Below, piece after piece: positions 6,317-13,924 of a DNA stretch of 14,286 bases (positions are counted from its first letter, which is position 1; the number at the start of each line of letters is the position of its first letter). Under the pieces are notes generated by a model. The model did not search any database. It had not been told where the DNA came from and saw only the letters and a list, made by a program, of their open reading frames with translations. This stretch comes from Cytophagales bacterium (GTDB lineage Bacteria; Bacteroidota; Bacteroidia; Cytophagales; Cyclobacteriaceae): assembly GCA_029262935.1 (NCBI GenBank), contig JAJCYK010000474.1, positions 1 to 14,286 on the forward strand, written 5' to 3'. Made by a program: the position numbers and the translations under genes.

Positions 6317-8353
6317 ATGAAATCCATCACCTGCTCCGTCCTTTTAATAGGTATTTTGTTTTGTACCCTTCCCAATATCGCGCAAGATTTAGCGCCTAAA
6401 GACGCTGCTGAAGCCACCAACCGGCTGATGATCGATCCCAACCCTTTAACTATTAAAGTGGGAGAAACGCAAAAAGTTCAGGTAAGGGCGTTCAACGGAG
6501 CGAATGAAGAAATACCAGATGGCAAGTTCTCTTTCATTACGCTGCGCAGCTCCGGTGTGGTGCCATCCAGTGGTGCCTTAGCTGATAGTTTAGGAAACAT
6601 TACCGGGATGTCTGTGGGCACCTACAATTTGGCGGTATTTTGGTTTGGGAGTGGGGTGTTCTTAAGAGATTATTTGGAAGTACGCGTGGTGAATTGGGCC
6701 CCTTCCAAGATTGCTCTTAACAACATGCCTGGTAAAGCCATGGAAGGGTCTGTAATTCCCTTGGAGTTAGAAGTGTTAGATGAAAAGGGAGTACTCATTG
6801 CGAACGCGGCTCCTGCGGTTACCTCCTCTAATCCCCAGGTGGCTGTGGTGGATGCTTTTCATCAAGTCCGGCTCTTGCAACCGGGTAAAACCCGTATCAC
6901 CGCGAAACTGGGAGTTGTGGAGTCCACTGTTAACTTAACGGTAACAGCCAGCAAAGTGTCCAACATTAAGTTAAGCGCTAGTCATGATGAAGTTAGAACA
7001 GGCGATGTTGTATATTTTAAGGCTACCACGTTTGATCAAAACAAGGAAATTGAGGTACCGATCAGCTACAGTATTTCAAGCTCACCCACCCAAAGCTTGA
7101 GCGGAGCAGGAGCGATGGTTCGCGAAGATGGTGCGTTTGTAGCAGAAAGACCAGGGTTTTACACGGTGAATGCGGTCGCTGGTGGTCAGGTAGCTAGCCA
7201 TTCTATTCGTGTAGTGGAGCGAGATGTAACCCGTGAGATTGAAGTAGTTGGAAGGGGTACGGTGACAAAAAAACATACCACTGATTTTTGGCTATGGGAA
7301 GGACAAGATCAACGTGACTATGCCGTAACTGGCACCTTTAGCGCGGATGGTATGGCTTACTTTTGGGACATTACCAATCCTGCTGATATTGAACAGATAG
7401 ACAGCATTCAGGTGGATGCCCGTATCGTAAATGATGTAAAGCTCACAGAAGACGGATCTGTCTGTATAATAAGTCGTGAGGGCGCATCCAGTCGAAAAAA
7501 CGGTATTGTGATATTGGATGTTAAAAACCCCCGGGACGTAAAAATACTAGCCGAGTACAACGACCGCCTTACCGGTGGTGTACACAACTTGTTTATTCAC
7601 AAGAATCATGTTTATGCCTTAAGTAATGGGCAACATTATGAAATCATTAACATTGAGGACCCCTCCAATCCGGTACGAGTAGGTCGCTTTGAGATCGACA
7701 ACCCAGCACGGGCCATTCACGATGTATGGGTGGAGGACGGAATCGCATATTCTTCCAATTGGAACGATGGGGTGATTATGGTGGATGTGGGAAATGGGGT
7801 CGCTGGTGGTACTCCGGCCAATCCCGTGGAAATTTCCAGGTCCAAAGTAGTTGGCGACGCCAATCACACTACATTTCCTTTCAGAAGTCCTTCTGCCAAC
7901 AAGTTTTATGTGGTGGCTGGAGACGAGATATTTCCTTTACAGTGGTTGAGCAAAGGCCTCACTGAAACACTACTGCCAAGAGGTTATGTGCATTTTATTG
8001 ATTGGACCGACAAAGACAATCCTAAAGAAGTGGCCAGCTATCAAGTGCCTGAAGCAGGCGCGCACAATTATTGGGTTGAAGACGAGACGTTATATATTGG
8101 CTATTACACCGGTGGTGTAAGGGTGGTGGATTTAAGCGGCGAACTTATGGGCGACCTTTATAAGCAAGGACGAGAAATAGGTTACTTCGTACCTCGGGAC
8201 CCTCAGGGTAAGGTGCCCAATATGGCAATGACCTGGGGAGCCAGACCTTATAAAGGACATTTGTTTTTCACCGATATGAACACTGGCTTGTGGTCAGTAA
8301 AAGTAAAACCCAAACAACCTGATAGCGATTTACCGGTAAATGTACAGGATTAG
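6317..8353 (+). CDS. Secreted protein with Big-like domains and LVIVD-repeat beta-propeller
   Basis: 678 residues from the ATG at 6317; the frame is also open from a TTG at 6296, but the ATG gives a clean signal peptide (MKSI..., hydrophobic to about residue 16, likely cleaved after IAQ near 23). Three bacterial Ig-like (Big) segments follow at about 30-125, 127-210 and 212-305. From about 320 to the end come LVIVD-type repeats, recognised by recurring phrases such as YFWDITNPADIEQIDS, IVILDVKNPRDVKIL, YEIINIEDPSNPVRVGRF and VRVVDLSG. They should close into a beta-propeller. Histidines recur at a similar place in several blades (423, 468, 517, 583). No type IX sorting domain or lipobox is evident, so a periplasmic or surface location without a known anchor is inferred. 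The function is unknown; binding or adhesion are guesses. Confidence 0.85.
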   Translation: MKSITCSVLLIGILFCTLPNIAQDLAPKDAAEATNRLMIDPNPLTIKVGETQKVQVRAFNGANEEIPDGKFSFITLRSSGVVPSSGALADSLGNITGMSVGTYNLAVFWFGSGVFLRDYLEVRVVNWAPSKIALNNMPGKAMEGSVIPLELEVLDEKGVLIANAAPAVTSSNPQVAVVDAFHQVRLLQPGKTRITAKLGVVESTVNLTVTASKVSNIKLSASHDEVRTGDVVYFKATTFDQNKEIEVPISYSISSSPTQSLSGAGAMVREDGAFVAERPGFYTVNAVAGGQVASHSIRVVERDVTREIEVVGRGTVTKKHTTDFWLWEGQDQRDYAVTGTFSADGMAYFWDITNPADIEQIDSIQVDARIVNDVKLTEDGSVCIISREGASSRKNGIVILDVKNPRDVKILAEYNDRLTGGVHNLFIHKNHVYALSNGQHYEIINIEDPSNPVRVGRFEIDNPARAIHDVWVEDGIAYSSNWNDGVIMVDVGNGVAGGTPANPVEISRSKVVGDANHTTFPFRSPSANKFYVVAGDEIFPLQWLSKGLTETLLPRGYVHFIDWTDKDNPKEVASYQVPEAGAHNYWVEDETLYIGYYTGGVRVVDLSGELMGDLYKQGREIGYFVPRDPQGKVPNMAMTWGARPYKGHLFFTDMNTGLWSVKVKPKQPDSDLPVNVQD

Positions 8354-8609
8354 CACCTATTCAAAACAAAAATTAGCCACTAAATAACTTGGTTTTAGCA
8401 ATAAACTGAAATCAAAGTGAGCCTTTAGGCTAATTTCTTTAATCTATTAGTTATCAATTGTTTAACAACTACATCCAGGTAAATCAATTGCTCGCCTTGA
8501 GTGGGTTGTTGCTTAGAAAAACACTACCTAATATTTTAATAGTTATATTTTTTGTCTTATATTATGATAACATAAACCAAAACAGGATTAATTCAACTAA
8601 TTGATAATT
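8354..8609. other. 256-bp gene-free AT-rich stretch
   Basis: No coding frame or RNA gene is seen here. AAATTAGCC (8370-8378) and GGCTAATTT (8428-8436) form a 9-bp perfect inverted repeat 49 bp apart. The right arm can instead pair locally as AGCC-TTTA-GGCT (8420-8431) followed by aatttcttt, a weak terminator-like hairpin for the upstream gene. ATCAATTG occurs twice in direct orientation at 8453-8460 and 8483-8490, exactly 30 bp apart. A small TTATG-ATAA-CATAA hairpin lies near 8562-8575. The promoter of the downstream barrel gene should be here, but I could not assign it with confidence. Confidence 0.4.
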
Positions 8610-9356
8610 ATGAAGAAAAGCGTCTTAATTGTAATGGCACTGTTATTAAATAGTGCGTTGATGGCGTCTGACATTAAAGTTGGACTGTCTGCTGAATCTC
8701 CTAGCTACAAAATCTACAGCACCGATATGAACATCGGAGTTCAAGTAGGTGATGCCGTAGCTTATAAGGCGGAACTTCCTAGAGTATTCATGGAAGAGCC
8801 CGCAGTACCCATGGACCAAGAGACCTTTGAATGGGGTATGGCCCTCGCTTTTGTTTTAAGCAATATAGGTGGTGATTTTACTGATGACTACAGTTTCAGG
8901 GGCAACATTTTGTTTGGTGTCTATGCCCTATATGCTTTGACCGCACAGCTCTTCTTCATGCCCCATCTTTATTATATTGGGTTGGGTACCAGTTTTAGCG
9001 ACAGCTCGTTTGATGTGAGTTTGCGTTTAGCCTACATATTATTACCTCTTTTGGTGATGTACGCTATAAATGACCAATGGAAAGTTGGACTGGGTCCTTA
9101 TTTCGGCTTTTTGTTAAGCGCCAAAAACAAAGGAGATGGTGTGGATCAGGACGTGAAAGATTTCACTTCGGGATTTGATTTTGGAATTAAGGTTGCAGTG
9201 GCTTATAAACTAACAGAACAATTTGCCCTGGGTTTGAGTTACCTGCATGGGCTTTCGAATATTGCTGACAATGAAGGTTCCAGTAACTTTGACCAATACA
9301 ATCGCGCTATACTATTCACGGTATATCTCAATATAGCTGCTATATTGAACCAATAG
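8610..9356 (+). CDS. Outer-membrane beta-barrel protein, PorT-like
   Basis: 248 residues from the ATG at 8610; an in-frame TTG three codons earlier is not needed. An N-terminal signal peptide (MKKSVLIVMALLLNSALMAS, cleaved before Asp21) precedes the mature part. The C-terminal half shows alternating hydrophobic strands. The run LRLAYILLPLLVMYAINDQW then VGLGPYFGFLLSAK, and later VAVAYKLTEQFALGLSYLHGLSNI, resembles the PorT-like barrels common in Bacteroidota. The last strand ends close to the C-terminus, as expected for a barrel. The region around residues 25-90 is not recognised. It stands alone: 256 bp from the gene before it and closed by a strong terminator after it. Substrate or partner cannot be told. 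Confidence 0.72.
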   Translation: MKKSVLIVMALLLNSALMASDIKVGLSAESPSYKIYSTDMNIGVQVGDAVAYKAELPRVFMEEPAVPMDQETFEWGMALAFVLSNIGGDFTDDYSFRGNILFGVYALYALTAQLFFMPHLYYIGLGTSFSDSSFDVSLRLAYILLPLLVMYAINDQWKVGLGPYFGFLLSAKNKGDGVDQDVKDFTSGFDFGIKVAVAYKLTEQFALGLSYLHGLSNIADNEGSSNFDQYNRAILFTVYLNIAAILNQ

Positions 9357-9370
9357 TATTTCTAAAAAGT

Positions 9371-9407
9371 AAAAAAAATGCTTGCCTTTGGCAGGCATTT
9401 TTTTTTT
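9371..9407 (+). terminator. Strong intrinsic terminator
   Basis: The stem ATGCTTGCC (9378-9386) pairs with GGCAGGCAT (9390-9398) around a TTT loop, with one T-G wobble. Eight A before it and ten T after it (9398-9407) make a textbook intrinsic terminator that would also work on the other strand. It starts 15 bp after the barrel gene's stop and insulates it from the next gene. Confidence 0.9.
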
Positions 9408-9422
9408 AATTTCAAGTTCATG

Positions 9423-9430
9423 TATTTTTG
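9423..9430 (+). promoter_or_regulatory. Possible Bacteroidota-type -7 box
   Basis: TATTTTTG matches the TAnnTTTG consensus and lies directly after a terminator, where a new transcription unit must start. It is only 4 bp before the ATG at 9435, so if it is used the transcript would be nearly leaderless. The expected -33 region falls in the terminator T-tract and shows no clear TTG, so the assignment is weak. Confidence 0.3.
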
Positions 9431-9434
9431 ATTT

Positions 9435-10682
9435 ATGAATCCCAGTGTTACCGGATGGTTGCGTGCCTATTGTGAAAACAGAACCCAGTCGATTGCCAGG
9501 AATGCAGCCCTTCTGGAAGGTTCGGAAGAAGTGCTGTATCGTATGTTACAGCCCACCGGACTGATGTACGGTCATCCTGTAAAGCACCCGGGATCCTTGG
9601 ATATTGAATCTTGGGATTCGGTGGAGAAGATGAAACTCATTTATGCTGAATCTTTGTTTCAAATAGCCACCACCAATCTCGGTTTGAACCCCGAAGAGCC
9701 CCCCACAGCAGATTTAACAGAACATCTGGTTACCGAAGTAAACGACTATTTTTTAAACATCTATCCCCATTTGTATCAGGGGAAACTCACCAGCAGCTTG
9801 GAAGACCCATTTTACCTAGCGGAGACTTTGATCACCAAGCGTCTTACCGTTAAAACCTCCCTACTAAAGAACTATTTGGCCAACCTTTTTCACAACAGCC
9901 TTCTGTTCTTGGATGTGTATTACTTTGGCAAATGGATCAAGGGTATGGGATCGGCTAGTAGCCGTCGACTTAGAGAAGAGAAGGAAGCCATGCGTTTGGC
10001 TATCCTTGAAGTGATGGCCTTAGCAGCCTTTGCAGATGATAGTTTACAAAAGGAAGAACGTGCCCTTTTCGAGTTCTTTTTACATTCCGCGGGATTAAGT
10101 CCTGAAAAGCAAATAGAAGCACGTCAGTTGTTGAACAGTCGGGTGCAAATAAGTGATATACATATCCCTCCAGTGGAAAGTTGGATACTCCGCAAGTATT
10201 TGCTTGAAATGGCAATTCTGATCACTTGGGCTGATAAGGACATGTCCGCCAAGGAACAAGAAATGATTGACGGCTTAGGGTTGAAATTAGGATTTACTAC
10301 AGAAGATGCCAGTAGCAGTATTTTGGCAGTAGAAAGTTTTGTGCTGGCCAATTGGGAGGGGATGCACTACTTGTTGGGAAAGCATAACATGGAACGGGTT
10401 GGAAATCGATTCGTCAGAAGATTAAAAAGCTTTATCAATAAAAACAAAGACTATGTGGTACAGGAGGTTAAAGAGAGTAAAGAGCTGGTCACATTGCTGG
10501 GCAAAAGTCGAAGAACAACTTTAACTGAATCAGAGAAAAGAGTTGTGAATAAGCAACTTATGGATATTTTAAAAACCATACCAACTTTTGTGATTATTGC
10601 TTTGCCTTTTACTTTTATAACCCTACCAATCATGATTAGCTTGCTACCTCCCAGCGCCTTCCCCAGTGCTTTCCAGGAATAA
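9435..10682 (+). CDS. LETM1-related membrane protein with TerB-like middle domain
   Basis: 415 residues. Three parts can be seen. Residues 1-170 are a helical, unrecognised region. Residues 185-300 are an acidic helical region with two similar turns, FADDSLQKEE (199-208) and WADKDMSAKEQE (265-276), as in TerB-like domains whose acidic residues may bind metal. Residues 345-415 resemble the LETM1 core: LVTLLGKSRRTTLTESEKR, then a membrane segment at about 383-404 containing Pro391 and Pro398, then LLPPSAFPSAF. The architecture fits the family named LETM1-related biofilm-associated protein in Bacteroidota. LETM1 itself is a mitochondrial inner-membrane protein linked to cation/proton exchange; whether this protein transports anything is unknown. 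It lies 81 bp before the transhydrogenase genes on the same strand, with no terminator seen between, so co-transcription is possible. Confidence 0.78.
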   Translation: MNPSVTGWLRAYCENRTQSIARNAALLEGSEEVLYRMLQPTGLMYGHPVKHPGSLDIESWDSVEKMKLIYAESLFQIATTNLGLNPEEPPTADLTEHLVTEVNDYFLNIYPHLYQGKLTSSLEDPFYLAETLITKRLTVKTSLLKNYLANLFHNSLLFLDVYYFGKWIKGMGSASSRRLREEKEAMRLAILEVMALAAFADDSLQKEERALFEFFLHSAGLSPEKQIEARQLLNSRVQISDIHIPPVESWILRKYLLEMAILITWADKDMSAKEQEMIDGLGLKLGFTTEDASSSILAVESFVLANWEGMHYLLGKHNMERVGNRFVRRLKSFINKNKDYVVQEVKESKELVTLLGKSRRTTLTESEKRVVNKQLMDILKTIPTFVIIALPFTFITLPIMISLLPPSAFPSAFQE

Positions 10683-10763
10683 CCACTAAAATCATGGACC
10701 GGGGTTTCAAAAGTGCCATCCTTTCTCTATATTGAACCGCTTAATACTTAACGTAAAAGCTAC

Positions 10764-11867
10764 ATGCAAATTGGCATCCTCAACGAACCCTCAGACCTCA
10801 GGGTGGCTTTAGTCCCGGATGTAATCAAGCAGTTGATTGACCGAAAGAATAATGTTTTGGTAGAATCCAACGCTGGAGTACAATCTTCAATATCAAACGA
10901 TGATTTTCAGGCCAGTGGCGCAGAAATAAAGGACAGAGATTCCATTCTGCAAAACTTAGACCTTTTGATTTCTGTTACCCCCCCCGCGGCCGAAGTCTAT
11001 GCAAAATTGAAACCCCATGCCTTAGTCATTTCGTCTTTTGAGCCTTTTAACAAACCGGAGGTGGCTCAGCAATTGGCTAGTACCGGTGTTACGGCCTTGA
11101 GCTTGGATATGATTCCCAGGATAACCTTGGCTCAATCTATGGATGTGTTGTCTTCCATGGCTTCCATAGCGGGATATAAAGCCGTTATAGTGGCAGCAAA
11201 CCATTTGCCTCGATACTTTCCTATGTTAACCACTGCCGCAGGCACCATCCCACCGGCAAAGGTTTTAGTGCTGGGGGCAGGCGTGGCGGGCTTACAGGCT
11301 ATTGCCACCGCTAAGAGAATTGGAGGGGTAGTGGAAGCCTTTGACACCCGTTTAGCGGCAAAAGAGGAAGTAGAAAGCCTTGGTGCCAAGTTCGTAATGG
11401 TAGAAGGAGCTACCGATGATAAGGATGCTGGAGGATATGCGGTGGAGCAGACCGATGAATACAAGCAAAAGCAGCAGGCTTTAATTCAAGCAAAAGCGGA
11501 AAAAGCTGATGTAATCATTACTACCGCACAACTACGAGGGCGACCGGCACCTGTATTGTTGACTGCAGAAACCGTCCAAAAGATGAAATCTGGTGCCGTA
11601 ATCGTAGATTTGGCTTCCTCCACTGGGGGGAATTGTGCCCTAACCCAAGACAACGAAACCCTAGACGTTGATGGGGTGACTATTATTGGTAACTCCAATT
11701 TAGCAGAGAAGGTGCCGATGCACGCGAGTCAACTATTTAGCAAGAATATATTCAATTATCTCAAGGTATTTGTATCCGAAGAAGGGGAGCTTAATTTGGA
11801 TTTGGAAAATGAAATTCTAAAATCCAGTTGCATTTCCCATGATGGCGCTGCGCGGTACGGTAATTAA
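10764..11867 (+). CDS. pntAA: NAD(P) transhydrogenase subunit alpha 1 (domain I, NAD(H)-binding)
   Basis: 367 residues; ATG start at 10764 with the typical N-terminus MQIGILNEPSDLRVALVPD. This soluble subunit binds NAD(H) and exchanges hydride with NADP(H) held on PntB. The conserved loop has Arg119, Gln124, Asp127 and Ser130, spaced as Arg127, Gln132, Asp135 and Ser138 of the Rhodospirillum rubrum protein (TLAQSMDVLSSMASIAGY). The Rossmann motif GAGVAG is at 171-176, with an acidic end of the next strand (EAFDTR, Asp194). GGYAVEQTDEY (223-233) is the mobile-loop region, and GRPAPVLLT then IVDLASSTGGN close the site. Length fits the three-subunit form in which alpha is split. The pntAB start follows 13 bp after the stop. 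Confidence 0.96.
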   Translation: MQIGILNEPSDLRVALVPDVIKQLIDRKNNVLVESNAGVQSSISNDDFQASGAEIKDRDSILQNLDLLISVTPPAAEVYAKLKPHALVISSFEPFNKPEVAQQLASTGVTALSLDMIPRITLAQSMDVLSSMASIAGYKAVIVAANHLPRYFPMLTTAAGTIPPAKVLVLGAGVAGLQAIATAKRIGGVVEAFDTRLAAKEEVESLGAKFVMVEGATDDKDAGGYAVEQTDEYKQKQQALIQAKAEKADVIITTAQLRGRPAPVLLTAETVQKMKSGAVIVDLASSTGGNCALTQDNETLDVDGVTIIGNSNLAEKVPMHASQLFSKNIFNYLKVFVSEEGELNLDLENEILKSSCISHDGAARYGN

Positions 11868-11880
11868 ATTAGACATAATT

Positions 11881-12192
11881 ATGGAGGTATTACAACACTT
11901 TATTACTGATAATCTGACCATGATTTACATCTTGGTCTTTATTATTTTTCTGGGTACAGAGGTGATTTCTAACGTGCCTACAGTATTGCACACCCCTTTA
12001 ATGTCGGGAGCAAACGCCATTTCAGGGGTGGTAATCATTGGGGCCATAATACTAATTAGACAAGCCCAGGCGGACGATTACTTTGTATTGATCTTAGGCT
12101 TTTTTGGTATTATGCTAGCTATGATAAATGTAGCTGGTGGATTTGCGGTGACCAATCGCATGCTGGAAATGTTTAAGAAAAAGAAAAAATAG
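11881..12192 (+). CDS. pntAB: NAD(P) transhydrogenase subunit alpha 2 (membrane domain)
   Basis: 103 residues from the ATG at 11881; the open frame reaches back to 11839, but that would overlap pntAA and add a non-family N-terminus. Three to four hydrophobic segments are visible. The conserved VPTVLHTPLMSGANAISG stretch (32-49) carries His37, in the place of the His proposed to lie in the proton path of transhydrogenases such as that of Thermus thermophilus. The protein ends in a lysine-rich tail (FKKKKK). With PntB it forms the proton channel in the inner membrane. It ends 18 bp before pntB. Confidence 0.95.
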   Translation: MEVLQHFITDNLTMIYILVFIIFLGTEVISNVPTVLHTPLMSGANAISGVVIIGAIILIRQAQADDYFVLILGFFGIMLAMINVAGGFAVTNRMLEMFKKKKK

Positions 12193-12210
12193 CACTAAAA
12201 CTACAGTATT

Positions 12211-13599
12211 TTGGAAGGCACAATTACCAATTTCATTTACCTAATTTGTATCTCACTGTTTATCATCGGACTGAAGAAACTTAGTCATCCAGACAGTGCG
12301 CGTACAGGGAACCTATTGGCTGCAGCTGGCATGATAGGGGCTATTATTGTCGCGTTATTCGCGCCTTTGGAGTCAGGGTCTAATAACTATGCCTGGATCG
12401 CTGGGGGTATTGTAGTGGGCTCCATAATCGGTCTCACCGTGGCTAAGAAGATACTAATGACCAAAATGCCTGAAATGGTCAGTTTGTTTAATGGTTTGGG
12501 GGGGGCTTGTGCCATGCTCATTTCTATTGTAGAGTTTTATAATCCTCCCGCCGGTAGCAGCTTGCTTACCGGGCAGATGATCACCACTTTCTTTGCTTTG
12601 TTTGTAGGTAGCATCTCGTTTACGGGAAGTTTGGTGGCTTATGGTAAATTGGATGGCTTTTTAAGAGATAGTCTGGTATTGCCCGCTCCCAAGGTGATCA
12701 ACCTGATATTATTGATTATTATAATAGGTTTTAGTGCTTATACCTTAATGCAGCCGGAATTGAATTTCAACTATGTGCTGGCGGTGTTGGTACTTAGCCT
12801 CCTGTATGGTGTGACCTTCGTAACGCCTATTGGTGGTGGTGATATGCCTGTGGTAATTTCTTTGCTAAACAGTTTCACAGGCATCGGAGCGGCTTTAGCA
12901 GGTTTGATCTACGGGAATCAAGTAATGCTGGTAGGAGGGATCCTAGTGGGCGCTTCAGGTACCATATTGACCATCTTGATGTGCAAGGCCATGAACAGGT
13001 CCCTTTTCAACGTAATCATCGGCGGATTTACAGCTACGGGAGGGGGACCAGGAGAATCCAAAGATGGAGTGGCTAAAGAAGCGTCTTATGCCGATACCGC
13101 TATTATGCTGAAATACGCTCAAAAGGTTATAGTGGTCCCAGGCTATGGTATGGCGGTAGCTCAAGCCCAGCACACGGTGCATGATTTAGAGAAGACCTTG
13201 GAAGCAGAAGGTGTGGGATTTAAGTACGCCATTCACCCAGTAGCTGGACGTATGCCCGGTCATATGAATGTATTGCTGGCAGAAGCAGATGTACCTTATC
13301 CCAAGTTGTTGGACCTGGATGATGCAAACAAAGAGTTTCCTACCACAGACGTGGTATTAGTAATAGGGGCCAACGATGTGGTCAACCCTGCCGCCAAGAC
13401 AGATACGTCCAGCCCAATTTATGGTATGCCCATCTTAGATGTGGAATTAGCTAAAAACGTAGTGGTACTAAAACGCAGCATGAATCCAGGTTATGCAGGT
13501 ATCCAAAACCAGTTGTTCTTCGGAGAACGTACGCGTATGTTGTTTGGAGACGCAAAAAGCTCTTTAAGCAAGCTGATAGAAGAAGTAAACAACGCCTAA
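12211..13599 (+). CDS. pntB: NAD(P) transhydrogenase subunit beta (membrane domain + NADP(H)-binding domain III)
   Basis: 462 residues. Residues 1-270 form about nine membrane helices; 290-462 are the NADP(H)-binding domain III with GYGMAVAQAQ (311-320), HPVAGRMPGHMNVLLAEA (342-359), GANDVVNPAA (386-395) and KRSMNPGYAG (421-430). The complex drives NADPH formation from NADH with the proton gradient. The start is TTG at 12211: upstream in frame there is no ATG or GTG before a TAA at 12196-12198, the next internal Met is residue 41, and the N-terminus from TTG matches the family (LSHPDSARTGNLLAAAGM). Asn94 stands where Escherichia coli PntB has the channel residue His91, as in other species whose alpha 2 subunit supplies the His. 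A probable terminator lies about 70 bp after the stop. Confidence 0.96.
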   Translation: MEGTITNFIYLICISLFIIGLKKLSHPDSARTGNLLAAAGMIGAIIVALFAPLESGSNNYAWIAGGIVVGSIIGLTVAKKILMTKMPEMVSLFNGLGGACAMLISIVEFYNPPAGSSLLTGQMITTFFALFVGSISFTGSLVAYGKLDGFLRDSLVLPAPKVINLILLIIIIGFSAYTLMQPELNFNYVLAVLVLSLLYGVTFVTPIGGGDMPVVISLLNSFTGIGAALAGLIYGNQVMLVGGILVGASGTILTILMCKAMNRSLFNVIIGGFTATGGGPGESKDGVAKEASYADTAIMLKYAQKVIVVPGYGMAVAQAQHTVHDLEKTLEAEGVGFKYAIHPVAGRMPGHMNVLLAEADVPYPKLLDLDDANKEFPTTDVVLVIGANDVVNPAAKTDTSSPIYGMPILDVELAKNVVVLKRSMNPGYAGIQNQLFFGERTRMLFGDAKSSLSKLIEEVNNA

Positions 13600-13666
13600 G
13601 AGGTTCTTGGATAAATCTAAACTAGGGGTATTTAACTAAAGTTTGGATGGGATTCCATAACTAACT

Positions 13667-13711
13667 GTAATAGAATAGGTTATTTAATTTTAATTCTACT
13701 ACGGTTTTTTT
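13667..13711 (+). terminator. Probable terminator of the pnt genes
   Basis: GTAATAGAAT (13667-13676) pairs with ATTCTACTAC (13693-13702): 3 bp, one mismatch, then 6 bp, with a 16-nt loop. Two G and seven T (13705-13711) follow. The stem is AT-rich and so weaker than the one at 9371, but position and T-tract fit an intrinsic terminator. Confidence 0.55.
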
Positions 13712-13754
13712 GTATTTTTCAAATAATTTCGTTTAATTAACCGTCCTTAAAAAT

Positions 13755-13798
13755 GGATAGTTTTATCGGTAGACCGTGGATTATACGATAAACTGTCC
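13755..13798. repeat. 44-bp imperfect inverted repeat
   Basis: GGATAGTTTTATCG (13755-13768) and CGATAAACTGTCC (13786-13798) can form a 13-bp stem with one G-T wobble and one bulged T around a 17-nt loop. Within it, CGGT-AG-ACCG (13767-13776) could form a competing small hairpin. No T-tract follows, so it is not an ordinary terminator. It lies about 125 bp before the edge gene. Confidence 0.6.
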
Positions 13799-13859
13799 TG
13801 GAATATTTTGCACGTAATAAATAGCATCAAATAGCAAGAAAACCATAATTCCATTAATC

Positions 13860-13867
13860 TATATTTG
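13860..13867 (+). promoter_or_regulatory. Possible Bacteroidota-type -7 box
   Basis: TATATTTG is a full match to TAnnTTTG, 57 bp before the ATG at 13924 and 10 bp before the leader ATG at 13877. No TTG is present at the expected -33 distance (about 13836-13842), so the call rests on one element only. Confidence 0.35.
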
Positions 13868-13876
13868 AAGATTACA

Positions 13877-13924
13877 ATGTCAGCATGGAATCAAGAAAAA
13901 GCAACAAATAAAAGAAACGGTTAA
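13877..13924 (+). CDS. Possible 15-codon leader peptide frame
   Basis: ATG at 13877 opens a frame coding MSAWNQEKATNKRNG and ending in TAA at 13922-13924. The last A of that stop is the first A of the next gene's ATG (TAATG), the usual layout for translational coupling. No ribosome binding site is clear for either start. Such a short frame may be chance, so it is listed with low confidence. Confidence 0.25.
   Translation: MSAWNQEKATNKRNG

Larger units (their letters stand above)
13600..13923. other. 324-bp gene-free region between pntB and the edge gene
   Basis: No long coding frame or RNA gene is recognised. It holds, in order, a likely terminator for pntB, a 44-bp imperfect inverted repeat, a -7-like box and a 15-codon leader frame; each is listed separately. 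The first 65 bp after pntB and the AT-rich run around 13712-13750 show nothing further that I can name. Confidence 0.5.

Noticed and set aside
7726..7965. 79-codon plus-strand frame rich in Gly and Trp
   Set aside because: It is out of frame within the LVIVD-repeat gene and its composition arises from the repeat codons read in another frame.
9371..9407. Mobile-element inverted repeat
   Set aside because: The short stem with flanking A- and T-tracts is a standard intrinsic terminator just after a stop codon; no transposase or target duplication is near.
11132..11698. Antisense open frames within pntAA
   Set aside because: They lie fully inside a well-conserved gene on the other strand and have no independent support.
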